Origin: Chryseobacterium pennipullorum
GTDB taxonomy: Bacteria > Bacteroidota > Bacteroidia > Flavobacteriales > Weeksellaceae
Assembly (NCBI RefSeq): GCF_003384725.1
Contig: NZ_QNVV01000029.1
Location: 1 to 38,752 of the forward strand
Length of the DNA: 38,752 nucleotides
Reading direction: 5' to 3'
In this document: positions 26,801 to 33,824 of the stretch, piece after piece
How positions within the stretch are numbered: the stretch's first letter is position 1
Layout of the letters: the number at the start of each line of letters is the position of its first letter
The notes under the pieces: model-generated
Database searches by the model: none
The model's input: the letters and a program-made list of their open reading frames with translations, nothing else
Told to the model about the DNA's origin: nothing
Translations under genes and position numbers: made by a program

Positions 26801-28656
26801 TGACCGGAAAGGAGGTTGATATCTTCCTCAATCGTCTTTGCGTCAACGGCTTTCTGCAAAGCAATAATATCTTCTGATATCTTTTGTGCTTTTTCATCGT
26901 AAGGCAGCAATGCATTGTCCTGCAACAAAAAATCTACACAGGCGTTGGAAAGTCCGGTATATCGGTCTGCAAGTGATTTTTCCAAAGAGTCCAGCAAGGC
27001 CGCATCTGCATATTTTAGCGCTTTTGCTGCGGTGACCTCCCCTCTTAACGCTCTGATTACGGAAAGCGCATCAATATATTCCGTGAGCTGAGAGTAGTGA
27101 AGTCTTTTGGTGTCATCCAGGACCTTATCACAGGCATTTTTGATTTTTTCTAAAGCTTCTTCTGTATTTTTCCTTTGCTCTACTACCTTTTCGTATTCAT
27201 TGATCGCAGAATGGGCAATGGCTCTGATCTCTTTCAGAGGCTGATCCAGTTTCCGGACCTCGGTTTCCCCCAGAAAATAGTACGTATCGAGAATGAACGT
27301 AGAAAGTTTTACGATATCATCATACAATCCGCTGTAGGAGTCTTTCTTATTCAGAAGTGTAATAAGCTCCTGGCTTTCCGCCATCACCCGGACGATATCT
27401 TTATTTCCGATTTTGTAGAGCAGATGGTCTGCTTTTTCAATATTGGGAGCTAACTCCCTAGAAAAAGGAGTCTGCCAGATCTGGGTAAGATGATGTTTTG
27501 TGGTCTCCAAACTTTCTCTCAGATAGATCAGTTTTCCATCATTTAAAAATGTGAAGCCGCTGCATCGGATCGGCGTTTCTATCGTTTGGGTGATGATATT
27601 ATATGAGATCAGCTGATAATTATTGGTTTTATCATCATAGAAAACATACAAAAAATTTTCTCCGTTTGGTTCTGCAACCGTCTTCAGATAATACAGCCTG
27701 TTCTGGTCCTGGGAAATTACTTTAAGTCCTCCGGTTTGCAGTGCATACCCGTTGGAAAATAATACTCCCTGGTTTTCCGGAAGCAGGAGCCCTGCATATT
27801 GAAGCGCATCTGCTCTTGAAACGGTTTTTTCCTTATGATTATAGATGAAATAACGTTCCTTTTCCTGATACGGCTTTATTTTAAACAAAACAAGATTGTC
27901 CAGATCACAGAAATGGATCTCTGCATCATCAAGATTCTGGTCTTTGTGAACGACCTCTTCAGAATATATTCCTTTCCCGGTATCGGTATTATCTTCCACC
28001 TTGATGGTAATATCGCCGCCAATACTCTCTACAAATACTTTATCTGCAAGAGAAATATGAGGGTATTTCCCGGACCGCTGCATATCCCTGGTAGCCTTGG
28101 TCCAGGCAAAACCATGCTGGGGCGGGTAAGACGTTTCGGAAGCGCTTCTTGAGTCTACATAAACCAGTCCGTTTTCTTTGATGAGCCATTTGAACGCTTT
28201 GATATCCGATGTACTCTCGGAAAGCTGAAAAACCATATACAGATAATTTTCTGTAAAGGTGAATCTGGCAAAGAAAGTATTCCTGTAATATTTGTAAAGA
28301 TTTTTAAATTCATCAATAAAAACCTCATCATTAATTAATGTAAAATCCTGGGGTTCAAAACGGTTATTATCAATTTTATAAATTGAAAAAACATCCGAAA
28401 TATTAATTTCGGTCTGCAAACCCAGATGAGCGTTGGATCCAAAAATCAGATGGTTGCCCAGGGAATAAATATCCTTGGCGATACAGTTGTGATCTGTTGA
28501 AATCCTTTCGTTGGCAATAAGAGAAAAATCTACGCCTCCGAATATTTTTTTCCGATCCTCATTAAGCTGCTGAAGCCTTTGAATAAGTTCATTTTTCTGC
28601 TCATTCAGACGGTTTTGAATAATTTCGTAGGTTCCGGAATTAAGTTGTTCTGACAT
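23842..28656 (-). CDS. Giant AAA+ ATPase with DUF3686-type N-terminus
   Basis: About 1604 residues from the ATG at 28656; in-frame starts 21 and 54 nt upstream are possible. An N-terminal beta-rich region (about 1-400) resembles DUF3686, annotated as a 'DNA repair ATPase' by analogy only. Long coiled-coil stretches (about 450-880) follow. A C-terminal AAA+ module has Walker A PPGYGKTT (near residue 1245) and Walker B VMLYLDDIQ (near residue 1310), then VMAGNPYTENG (sensor-like) and NRSDTYNLGE (arginine region). It is the last gene of the PspA/flotillin operon, so a role in membrane stress is more likely than DNA repair (inference). It is separated from the flotillin gene by 255 bp holding iterated repeats. 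Confidence 0.88.
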   Translation of the reverse strand: MSEQLNSGTYEIIQNRLNEQKNELIQRLQQLNEDRKKIFGGVDFSLIANERISTDHNCIAKDIYSLGNHLIFGSNAHLGLQTEINISDVFSIYKIDNNRFEPQDFTLINDEVFIDEFKNLYKYYRNTFFARFTFTENYLYMVFQLSESTSDIKAFKWLIKENGLVYVDSRSASETSYPPQHGFAWTKATRDMQRSGKYPHISLADKVFVESIGGDITIKVEDNTDTGKGIYSEEVVHKDQNLDDAEIHFCDLDNLVLFKIKPYQEKERYFIYNHKEKTVSRADALQYAGLLLPENQGVLFSNGYALQTGGLKVISQDQNRLYYLKTVAEPNGENFLYVFYDDKTNNYQLISYNIITQTIETPIRCSGFTFLNDGKLIYLRESLETTKHHLTQIWQTPFSRELAPNIEKADHLLYKIGNKDIVRVMAESQELITLLNKKDSYSGLYDDIVKLSTFILDTYYFLGETEVRKLDQPLKEIRAIAHSAINEYEKVVEQRKNTEEALEKIKNACDKVLDDTKRLHYSQLTEYIDALSVIRALRGEVTAAKALKYADAALLDSLEKSLADRYTGLSNACVDFLLQDNALLPYDEKAQKISEDIIALQKAVDAKTIEEDINLLSGQLELLVDIVNNLKIEDTSQSTQIIENISLIFARLNQERLELSKRKREISGKELASDFQAQITLFDQAVINFLELSQTPEKCDEYLTKLSIQLEEMETKFIDFEEFIRQIGIKREEVYGHFQNKRVQLTEARNKRTQNLFDAAQRILKSIQTKADSFDSENEINGYFAADLMVEKVRDVAKQLAELEDSAKSEEIRTLLKTSQQESVRKLKDKKEIYADGHNIIALGDYKFTVNQQKLDLTLVLRNAQYYYHLTGTSFYEPLNFTNADEFKEVWNQEFISENSSVKRFEYLAWNVFSAHKDIATGQQNEKAVQQFTAEHFGEGLVKGIHDIDAQRIVTKLQQLHNELGLMRYRAEERVLARLFWFFLDEERKRYYTRQFEAAVIISQSFSARQGFEYLIRELAEEMSAFASVHGIFKDTDCISAAEYLKKEDKENFILSEKAAALYELFIKKLKEKGKDLELMAQVEAMYTYPSTCYHMVESALQAFDPAAEKTTVAEVAGCIITQKFDPKNISSVSYEVTLKELKSLEKDTEYVLNYFEFISRLGYFNTVTVPKYKQLQELKNNWVGEKKKALKLDTFKPQVLSSFVRNRLINDVYFPLIGANLAKQLGTAGADKRTDRMGMLLLVSPPGYGKTTLMEYMAERMGLVFMKINGPSLGYDIVSTDPSEAKNAGARQELEKLNLALEMGDNVMLYLDDIQHCNPEFLQKFISLADGQRKIEGIYSGESKTYDLRSKRFCLVMAGNPYTENGEKFKIPDMLANRSDTYNLGEISGSKTELFDLSLIENALMSNEYLTRLTQPGMENLYELYDCVVTDNPADNLKGNFSSNEISDFRAVLKNTIMVRDIVLKVNKEYISSAAMSDDYRNEPPFKLQGSYRNMNKLMAQIQPILKADEVIRIVMDHYQNESQTLTTGAEANMLKLKELIEVISEKETKRWEEIRKTFVKNKTLKGLGENDRMSQIVALLAQFGDGLEGIKEVLAKENQGIK

Positions 28657-28745
28657 AGTTTTTATTTGGATTGTCATCACTGCTGAATGGCAGCAGTTTC
28701 TTAGTAACACTGGTGATGCTTTGCTCTCTTTTAATGTATTATATC

Positions 28746-28790
28746 TGATGTAAACCTTGATGTAAACTTGATGTAGACGTGATGTAAACC
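28746..28790. repeat. Four 11-bp iterated direct repeats upstream of the AAA+ ATPase
   Basis: TGATGTARAC begins at 28746, 28758, 28769 and 28780, so the spacing is 12, 11 and 11 bp (one helical turn). The third copy has G for A. They lie in the 255-bp gap between the flotillin and ATPase genes, 90 bp before the ATPase start. They could bind a regulator or be a scar of repeat expansion. Confidence 0.75.
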
Positions 28791-28817
28791 TTATAGGTTT
28801 TAAAAACCTATAAGGTT
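28787..28817. repeat. Perfect 31-bp palindrome adjoining the iterated repeats
   Basis: Arms AACCTTATAGGTTTT (28787-28801) and AAAACCTATAAGGTT (28803-28817) are perfect complements around a single central A. It has no flanking T-run, so it is a poor terminator. It could be an intergenic repeat unit or an attenuating hairpin between the flotillin and ATPase genes. Confidence 0.85.
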
Positions 28818-28911
28818 GGTTGGTAACACTGTATTCTATATTGTTTTACAGACAGACACACTCTTTTTTATTAAAGCATCAGGTTTTTTGAACGTTTAAG
28901 GCATTCCTGAA

Positions 28912-30933
28912 TTAAACATGGTTGTTATTGACCGGTTTATGTTCTACCCCAAGGTTCTTTGCCATGTCAAGAGCTCTTTCCAGAATTCCGTTTTCCTGCG
29001 GATTGGCCACCCCTTTCAATCTGAAGATCAGGGAAGCAATGCTCATATTCTTAATATCTTCAGAGGTGATGTTATACTTATCTACCAGCCCCATTACTTT
29101 AGCTATGATGTTTTCACCATCGCCCAAAAGATTATCTCTTACGATCTGTGCATTTTCACTGTGACTGATAAACTTGTCGAGCCCTTTTCCGGCAGAAACC
29201 TGACGGATCACATTATCAAAGAAGGTATTGTCGCCTCCTACGATATCGATTTTTGCAGATTTGAACGCTTCAGCCAGCACCAGAGACTGTGCATCCGCAA
29301 TATCTTTCTGGACAGCAATCTCTGCAAGCTCCACTTCTTTTTCCTTATTCAGTCTCAGACGGAATTCTTCATGGTCTTTTCCGGCTTCATTCAGCTTCTT
29401 CATGGCTTCTGCCTTTTCGGTAATTCCCGCTGCTTCCGCCAGTGCTTTTTCTTTGATGACTTCTGCCTGTGCAATACCTTCTTTTTTCGCAGCATCTGCT
29501 TTCTTCTCAATAACAACAGCCTCTGCCAGCCCCTGTCTCTCTGCAGCATCCGCTTTGGCATGCATTACCTGAGCTTCCGATAACCCTACAGTTGCTTCTT
29601 CTTTTGCTTTAGCATCTGCAATGATCTTGCGGGCTTCCGCTTCTTTTTCAGCGGCATCTCTTTTTGCCTGGGCTTCAATGACGTATTTCTGAGCATCCTT
29701 TTCTGCAGCCAGTTTACGGGCTTCCGCAGCTTTTGTTTCTTCGATCAGTTTTTTCTCCGCCTCCTGTGTGGCAACGGTAATTTCCACGTGCTTGTTTCTT
29801 TCTGCTGTTTTGAAGGCTTCAAGATCTTTGATCTCCTGCTGCTCTTCTACAACAGTCTTCTCCATCGTCAGACGCTCACGGATTGCATCCTGAATACTTT
29901 TCTTTTCCAGTTCGATCGCTTTCTCTTTCTCGATCTGAGCAAGAGAAACAACCCTTTCTCTTTCCGTAGCTTCAAGCGCTTTGTCCTTTAATACTCTTTC
30001 TGTTTCTACGAGATCTGCGCGTTCTTTATTTTTAGCAGCAATAACAACCTGGCGAAGTTTATTCTCTTCGGCAATCTGCAGCTTTTCTTCCGTGGCAATG
30101 CGTACGGTTTCATATCTCAGACGTTCTTCTTCTCCTACTTTTAGGATCTCAGCATTTTCACGGGATTTGATATTCGCCACTTCCCTTTTTTGAGATTCTT
30201 CTTTTTCTGCCAGTTGCTTTTCCAGTTCCAGGATCGCCTCACGCGCTTCTACATTCTGCTTGGTAATGGTTTTCTCCTCATCACGCCGAACCTGATTAGC
30301 CTTGATATTCTGGGTTGCTGTTAGTTCTGTGATTTTTTTTATTCCTTCAGAATCAAGGATGTTATCTTTATCTAGTTTATCAATAGACGTTTGTTCAAGG
30401 TAGTCTATTGCACAGTCATCCAATACATATCCGTTCAGATCCGTTCCGATGATGTCCAGAATTTCCTGGCGGAATTCGCTTCTCGCTTCGTACAATTCTG
30501 TGAAGTCAAATTTCTTTCCTACCGTTTTGAGGGCTTCGGAAAATTTCGCTTCAAAAAGTTCTCTTAAGGTCTGTGTATCAGAGGCTCTCTGGCATCCTAT
30601 TGTCTGAGCGACATTGATGATATCATCTACTGATTTATTGACACGGATAAAGAATGCCACCTGAATATCTGCTCTCATATTGTCTTTACAGATAAGCCCA
30701 GCTTTTCCTTCCCTTGATATTTCCAACTTTTTTACAGAGATATCCATAGATTCCATACGGTGAATGATAGGAATAACGATGCCTGCATTGAAGAAGACTT
30801 TTGTACCTCCATAACCGGTTCTCAAAATAACGATTCCCTGAACAGTCTTTTTATACATGGATAAAATCCAGAAAATCAACCCGATTGATGCCACAGCAAC
30901 AATAATAATTCCAGCAATTAAAGGTAAGTTCAT
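28912..30933 (-). CDS. Flotillin-like protein (YqiK family)
   Basis: The protein has 673 residues. An N-terminal membrane helix (about 4-26) is followed by an SPFH/band-7 domain (about 30-200; IVILRTGYGGTKVFFNAGIVIPI, RADIQVAFFIRVN) and then a long Ala/Glu/Lys-rich coiled coil (about 220-560). A C-terminal region (about 570-670) includes SVKR-type residues IRQVSAGKGLDKFISHS. Flotillins of this type form membrane microdomain scaffolds. The neighbours PspA and NfeD/YqiJ-like proteins are typical partners in bacteria. The gene is complete and has a Leu/Ile-rich N-terminus without a signal-peptidase site. Confidence 0.95.
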   Translation of the reverse strand: MNLPLIAGIIIVAVASIGLIFWILSMYKKTVQGIVILRTGYGGTKVFFNAGIVIPIIHRMESMDISVKKLEISREGKAGLICKDNMRADIQVAFFIRVNKSVDDIINVAQTIGCQRASDTQTLRELFEAKFSEALKTVGKKFDFTELYEARSEFRQEILDIIGTDLNGYVLDDCAIDYLEQTSIDKLDKDNILDSEGIKKITELTATQNIKANQVRRDEEKTITKQNVEAREAILELEKQLAEKEESQKREVANIKSRENAEILKVGEEERLRYETVRIATEEKLQIAEENKLRQVVIAAKNKERADLVETERVLKDKALEATERERVVSLAQIEKEKAIELEKKSIQDAIRERLTMEKTVVEEQQEIKDLEAFKTAERNKHVEITVATQEAEKKLIEETKAAEARKLAAEKDAQKYVIEAQAKRDAAEKEAEARKIIADAKAKEEATVGLSEAQVMHAKADAAERQGLAEAVVIEKKADAAKKEGIAQAEVIKEKALAEAAGITEKAEAMKKLNEAGKDHEEFRLRLNKEKEVELAEIAVQKDIADAQSLVLAEAFKSAKIDIVGGDNTFFDNVIRQVSAGKGLDKFISHSENAQIVRDNLLGDGENIIAKVMGLVDKYNITSEDIKNMSIASLIFRLKGVANPQENGILERALDMAKNLGVEHKPVNNNHV

Positions 30934-30978
30934 AGTTTTATAAGTTTATAGTTTATATATAGATGTGTTTTTTTATGT

Positions 30979-31041
30979 TTAAAAGTATTGGGAGAGAATT
31001 CCCAGGATATAAGTCAGCATGATCAGAAATAAGTCAAGCAT
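30979..31041 (-). CDS. Possible 20-residue hydrophobic peptide between the NfeD-like and flotillin genes
   Basis: An open frame (ATG at 31041, TAA at 30979) encodes 20 residues beginning MLDLFLIMLTYILG, long enough for one membrane helix. It starts 11 bp after the NfeD-like stop and ends 45 bp before the flotillin ATG, so it fills the only sizeable gap in this part of the operon. Leu/Ile/Met/Phe content is high and only one charged residue is present. No homology is claimed. It may be a chance frame. Confidence 0.4.
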   Translation of the reverse strand: MLDLFLIMLTYILGILSQYF

Positions 31042-31052
31042 GGTGTTTGTTT

Positions 31053-31703
31053 TTAATATCTCATTGAGCGCTGTACATAGTAAAGCCGTTTTTCCGGCTC
31101 TTCATCTACAATCATCACGCGGGTTCCATGTTCCAGCTTTGTGCCGTCTTTACTTCTTACCATCAGGGTCATGGGATCGCTTCCGATAAAGACTTCCATC
31201 ATTCCTATCTTATCATCCTGGATGCTTGATTTCAGACGCCCTTCCCTTCCCAGGAACGCATAGGACATCTCTCCTTTGTGGTTGATCTCCCTGAAAAAAG
31301 GGTTTAATGGTTTCAGAATTACTTTTGTAAGAAGCATTGCGGCAATCAATAAAGGAAACAAAAGCAATAGCCCGGCCCATACCGGCAGAGGCAGAAAATA
31401 ATTTAGATAAAAAGAACCCAGCCAGGTAATCAGAAGTGATAGCGTAAGAAAGTAGGTTACCGGAATAATATCCAGATTAAGAAACTTCAGGAAGTGCATC
31501 CAACCGGTAGGATCGTGATCTGGAGCATGAAAATGCCCGTCAGCACCATCACCTCCGACATCCAGGTCAGAATGGATCCCCACATCAATATCAAGACCGG
31601 TAATAATGGTGAATAGCCAGTATACAACCGATAGGCCAAGCAATACACTTAGTATTGTGTTTACCGGGGAAAATGCAATATTTAAAAATTCCTGAAAGGT
31701 CAT
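31053..31703 (-). CDS. NfeD/YqiJ-like membrane protein with OB-fold tail
   Basis: The protein has 216 residues. Hydrophobic helices lie at about 15-38, 80-100 and 105-125. An acidic, His/Asp/Gly-rich stretch (DVGIHSDLDVGGDGADGHFHAPDHD in pieces at about 40-65) separates them and could bind a metal. The C-terminal 80 residues form an OB-like beta domain (GREGRLKSSI, KIGMMEVFIG, LEHGTRVMIVDEE). YqiJ-type proteins are encoded beside flotillins and support their microdomain role. It sits 3 bp after the PspA gene. Confidence 0.88.
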   Translation of the reverse strand: MTFQEFLNIAFSPVNTILSVLLGLSVVYWLFTIITGLDIDVGIHSDLDVGGDGADGHFHAPDHDPTGWMHFLKFLNLDIIPVTYFLTLSLLITWLGSFYLNYFLPLPVWAGLLLLFPLLIAAMLLTKVILKPLNPFFREINHKGEMSYAFLGREGRLKSSIQDDKIGMMEVFIGSDPMTLMVRSKDGTKLEHGTRVMIVDEEPEKRLYYVQRSMRY

Positions 31704-31706
31704 ATA

Positions 31707-32408
31707 TTAGCCTTTTTTAAGTGTTTCTTTGAGTTTATTTAAAGCTTCTTCAGCCTGCGTGTCGTTGTTATTGACAACAGCATCTATTTCTTCATCGATG
31801 GTTTTCCCCGACTTCGACAGATCAGCATATGCTTCCGCAAGAGTTTCCTGCTGTACCACTCTTTCTTTGAGCTTTTCAAGCATGCTTACTGCACTTCCTG
31901 TATTCATCTGGGTCATTTTCTGATTGATATCTTTTGTAGCCTCGCTTACCTGCACCCTTGCTTTCAGGGTCTTCAGTTCGTTTTCCCATTTCGCGATATC
32001 GGATTTCAAATAGTTGATGTTTCCCTGCATGGTATCAGATTCCGTGTGAAGCTTATCGAGCTCTACCTGTAGTTTTCTTACATTTTCCAGTGAAGAGGCC
32101 TGTTTTTTCAACGCCTCCTTAGCCAGACGGTCCGCCTCTGTGGCATCTACTGTTCCTTTTTCAGCCTTCTGCACAATGATGATGGCCTTGTTATAGTAAT
32201 CATTAGCGGTTTGTTCTTCCGCCTCTGCTTCATTTTTTTTACGGATGGCCAGGGCTTTAAGCTGTGCCAGGGCTTCAATACTTTTTGTAAGCTGCTCTCT
32301 CATTTCACGGATTCCCTGTTCCGTTGCGTTGATCGGGTCCTCAAAGCTGTCAATCACCGAATGGATTTCTGCCTTTCCTATTGTTAATAATCGTTTAAAA
32401 ATGTTCAT
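31707..32408 (-). CDS. pspA: PspA/IM30 family protein
   Basis: The protein has 233 residues and is almost wholly helical. The N-terminal amphipathic helix MNIFKRLLTIGKAEIHSVIDSFEDP is followed by the EQGIREMREQL and SIEALAQLKAL coiled coil, then ATEADRLAKEALKKQASS and KWENELKTLKARVQVSEAT. These are hallmarks of the PspA/IM30 (ESCRT-III-like) superfamily, which coats and repairs stressed inner membranes. It is shorter in its C-terminus than Vipp1. It follows the YbjN-like gene by 19 bp and precedes the NfeD-like gene by 3 bp, both on the same strand. Confidence 0.95.
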   Translation of the reverse strand: MNIFKRLLTIGKAEIHSVIDSFEDPINATEQGIREMREQLTKSIEALAQLKALAIRKKNEAEAEEQTANDYYNKAIIIVQKAEKGTVDATEADRLAKEALKKQASSLENVRKLQVELDKLHTESDTMQGNINYLKSDIAKWENELKTLKARVQVSEATKDINQKMTQMNTGSAVSMLEKLKERVVQQETLAEAYADLSKSGKTIDEEIDAVVNNNDTQAEEALNKLKETLKKG

Positions 32409-32427
32409 TTTAAATATCTTTTGTGAA

Positions 32428-32823
32428 TTACTTACTCATTTCAAGCATTTCGTTGGTAAATTCCCCTACCAGGATTCCCAATGAATTAATGGAGGCCATT
32501 ACTTCATTTTGTGCCATATGATCTGTTGGAAGGGTATCTCTGAAAATCACTCTTTTTCCTGTGCCATCCAGGACAAAAGCCCCGTGAACGATATCTCTAT
32601 TTTTCTGGAGAAGTCTGAGGAATATTTTTTCGGAAGGATTTTTTATTTCGAAAAGAAACTGTTCCATGATCAGAATGGAATCTGATATAATAAGAATCAT
32701 GTTTTTGATTCCGTTGGATTCTTTTTCAATGATTAAGATTCTCTGAGCCTCATCCTCCAAAGTGATCGTAAACTCGTAATCTAACAACCACTCTTTGACC
32801 GTTCTGAATATTTGATTTTTCAT
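32428..32823 (-). CDS. YbjN/type III chaperone-like small protein
   Basis: The protein has 131 residues, is soluble and has no signal. The alternating strands and helices (MILIISDSILIMEQFLFEI, FLRLLQKNRDIVHGAFVLDGTGKRVIF, SINSLGILVGEF) match the fold of YbjN/type III secretion chaperone-like proteins. In enterobacteria a comparable small protein (YjfI/DUF2170) is encoded next to a PspA homologue, so an analogous role in the stress operon is likely. It is the first gene of the operon, 35 bp after a perfect promoter -7 box. Confidence 0.7.
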   Translation of the reverse strand: MKNQIFRTVKEWLLDYEFTITLEDEAQRILIIEKESNGIKNMILIISDSILIMEQFLFEIKNPSEKIFLRLLQKNRDIVHGAFVLDGTGKRVIFRDTLPTDHMAQNEVMASINSLGILVGEFTNEMLEMSK

Positions 32824-32857
32824 GATGGCTGGTTTTTGTGTTTAAATTCTTGCTACA

Positions 32858-32888
32858 CAAATATAACATAAAATTTTCAAATTGCAAA
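32858..32888 (-). promoter_or_regulatory. Promoter of the PspA/flotillin/ATPase operon
   Basis: On the minus strand the -7 box TATATTTG (32858-32865) matches TAnnTTTG exactly. TTTG (32885-32888) lies 19 bp upstream and fits the -33 element. The TTTG is part of an inverted-repeat arm, so a repressor bound there would occlude the promoter. Confidence 0.7.
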
Positions 32889-32930
32889 TATTTTTAGCAA
32901 TTTTTCATTTGAGAATCTTTATATTTGCAA
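32882..32930. promoter_or_regulatory. Inverted-repeat operator between the XRE gene and the stress operon
   Basis: TTGCAAATAT (32882-32891) and ATATTTGCAA (32921-32930) are perfect 10-bp inverted arms with a 29-bp spacer. The left arm covers the -33 element of the minus promoter; the right arm covers the -7 box of the plus promoter. The divergent XRE regulator is the obvious candidate to bind here and control both (inference). Confidence 0.55.
32920..32927 (+). promoter_or_regulatory. -7 box for the XRE regulator gene
   Basis: TATATTTG matches TAnnTTTG and lies 18 bp before the ATG at 32946. It overlaps the right arm of the inverted repeat, consistent with autoregulation. The -33 region has no clear TTTG. 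Confidence 0.6.
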
Positions 32931-32945
32931 AAAAGATTAGACAAA

Positions 32946-33572
32946 ATGAGCTTCTTTGGAACTAATATTAAGAAAATAAGACAGGTTAAGGGACTGAGCC
33001 AAAAGGCCTTTGCCGACCTCTTTGATCTGAACAGAGGTGTGATAAGCTCTTATGAAGAGGGCCGAGCGGAACCGAAAATTGAAACCATTCTGAAAGTGGC
33101 CAGTCATTTTAATCTTAATCTAGATAAATTACTGACTGAAACACTTCAAGTAAATCAGTTAGCCAGTGTTTCCGATATTGATCAACTGATGCTTTTCCCG
33201 GAATTGGCCATTCAAAGTAATAAGGAATCAAAGGCAATTATAGAAAATAATGATCCTAACATTTCTGTTTTGCAAAAAATATTAGCATCCGTTGATCTGG
33301 TCTATGCGTTTACATCTGATAAGCCTCTGTTGCCACAATATCAATATGGGGACATCCTATTTCTGAATAAGGCAGATCTTACAATAGAAAGTCATCATAC
33401 ATTATTACTGCACACAGACGGGACGCTTCAGTATCTGACAGATAATCAACCGACAAAGTCAAAAACACAGCAGGCTTATAAAATAGTAGGTTATGTTTCC
33501 ACCGCTGAAAAGAATATTTTCACGGGTATTTTCGAGAGGCTGGAAAAACTTGAAAATAAGGTCAAAGATTAA
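32946..33572 (+). CDS. XRE-family regulator with LexA/S24-like C-terminus
   Basis: About 208 residues from the ATG at 32946. The HTH spans about 7-60 (NIKKIRQVKGLSQKAFADLF, NRGVISSYEEGRAEPK). The C-terminal part (about 105-190: PLLPQYQYGDILFLNKADL, HTLLLHTDGTLQYL, AYKIVGYVST) resembles the S24 peptidase/CI-like fold, but the usual SMxP serine segment is not seen, so it is likely a non-cleaving dimerisation module. It is divergent from the PspA/flotillin operon, and the shared inverted repeat makes it the probable regulator of that operon. Confidence 0.85.
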   Translation: MSFFGTNIKKIRQVKGLSQKAFADLFDLNRGVISSYEEGRAEPKIETILKVASHFNLNLDKLLTETLQVNQLASVSDIDQLMLFPELAIQSNKESKAIIENNDPNISVLQKILASVDLVYAFTSDKPLLPQYQYGDILFLNKADLTIESHHTLLLHTDGTLQYLTDNQPTKSKTQQAYKIVGYVSTAEKNIFTGIFERLEKLENKVKD

Positions 33573-33762
33573 TTCGTATGCCAGTCCGTACGCATTCGCA
33601 CACAAAAAACTTTGACACAAAAGAGAAGGGGCCGTTAAAATACTGAGACCAGTATCATGTAAATTTAATCACCAATTATGGAATAATACTCTGTTAAAAA
33701 TAGCATAATCCAATATTCCAAGGGCATTTCATCAGCTTATTTTTTGGTTTCCAGGCTGAAAA

Positions 33763-33778
33763 CTAAACTATGGTGTAG
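33763..33778. promoter_or_regulatory. Lux-box-like palindrome upstream of the ThiF gene
   Basis: CTAAACTATGGTGTAG matches CTACAC-N4-GTGTAG with one mismatch in the left arm. It ends exactly 22 nt before the -7 box TATTTTTG (33801-33808), the same spacing as at two other promoters. The rest of the 33573-33824 gap shows no other structure. Confidence 0.6.
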
Positions 33779-33800
33779 CCGGAAATAGAAGGCATACACC

Positions 33801-33808
33801 TATTTTTG
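33801..33808 (+). promoter_or_regulatory. -7 box for the ThiF gene
   Basis: TATTTTTG matches TAnnTTTG, 16 bp before the ATG. There is no TTTG -33 box, in agreement with activation through the palindrome just upstream. Confidence 0.6.
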
Positions 33809-33824
33809 TATTAAAATATCACCA

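Noticed and set aside
23842..28656. DNA repair role of the giant ATPase
   Set aside because: The label comes from a family name only. The gene context is membrane stress, and no nuclease or DNA-binding motif was seen.
28787..28817. Rho-independent terminator at the 31-bp palindrome
   Set aside because: The palindrome has a one-base loop and no T-run on either strand after the stem, so termination is unlikely. It was kept as a repeat.
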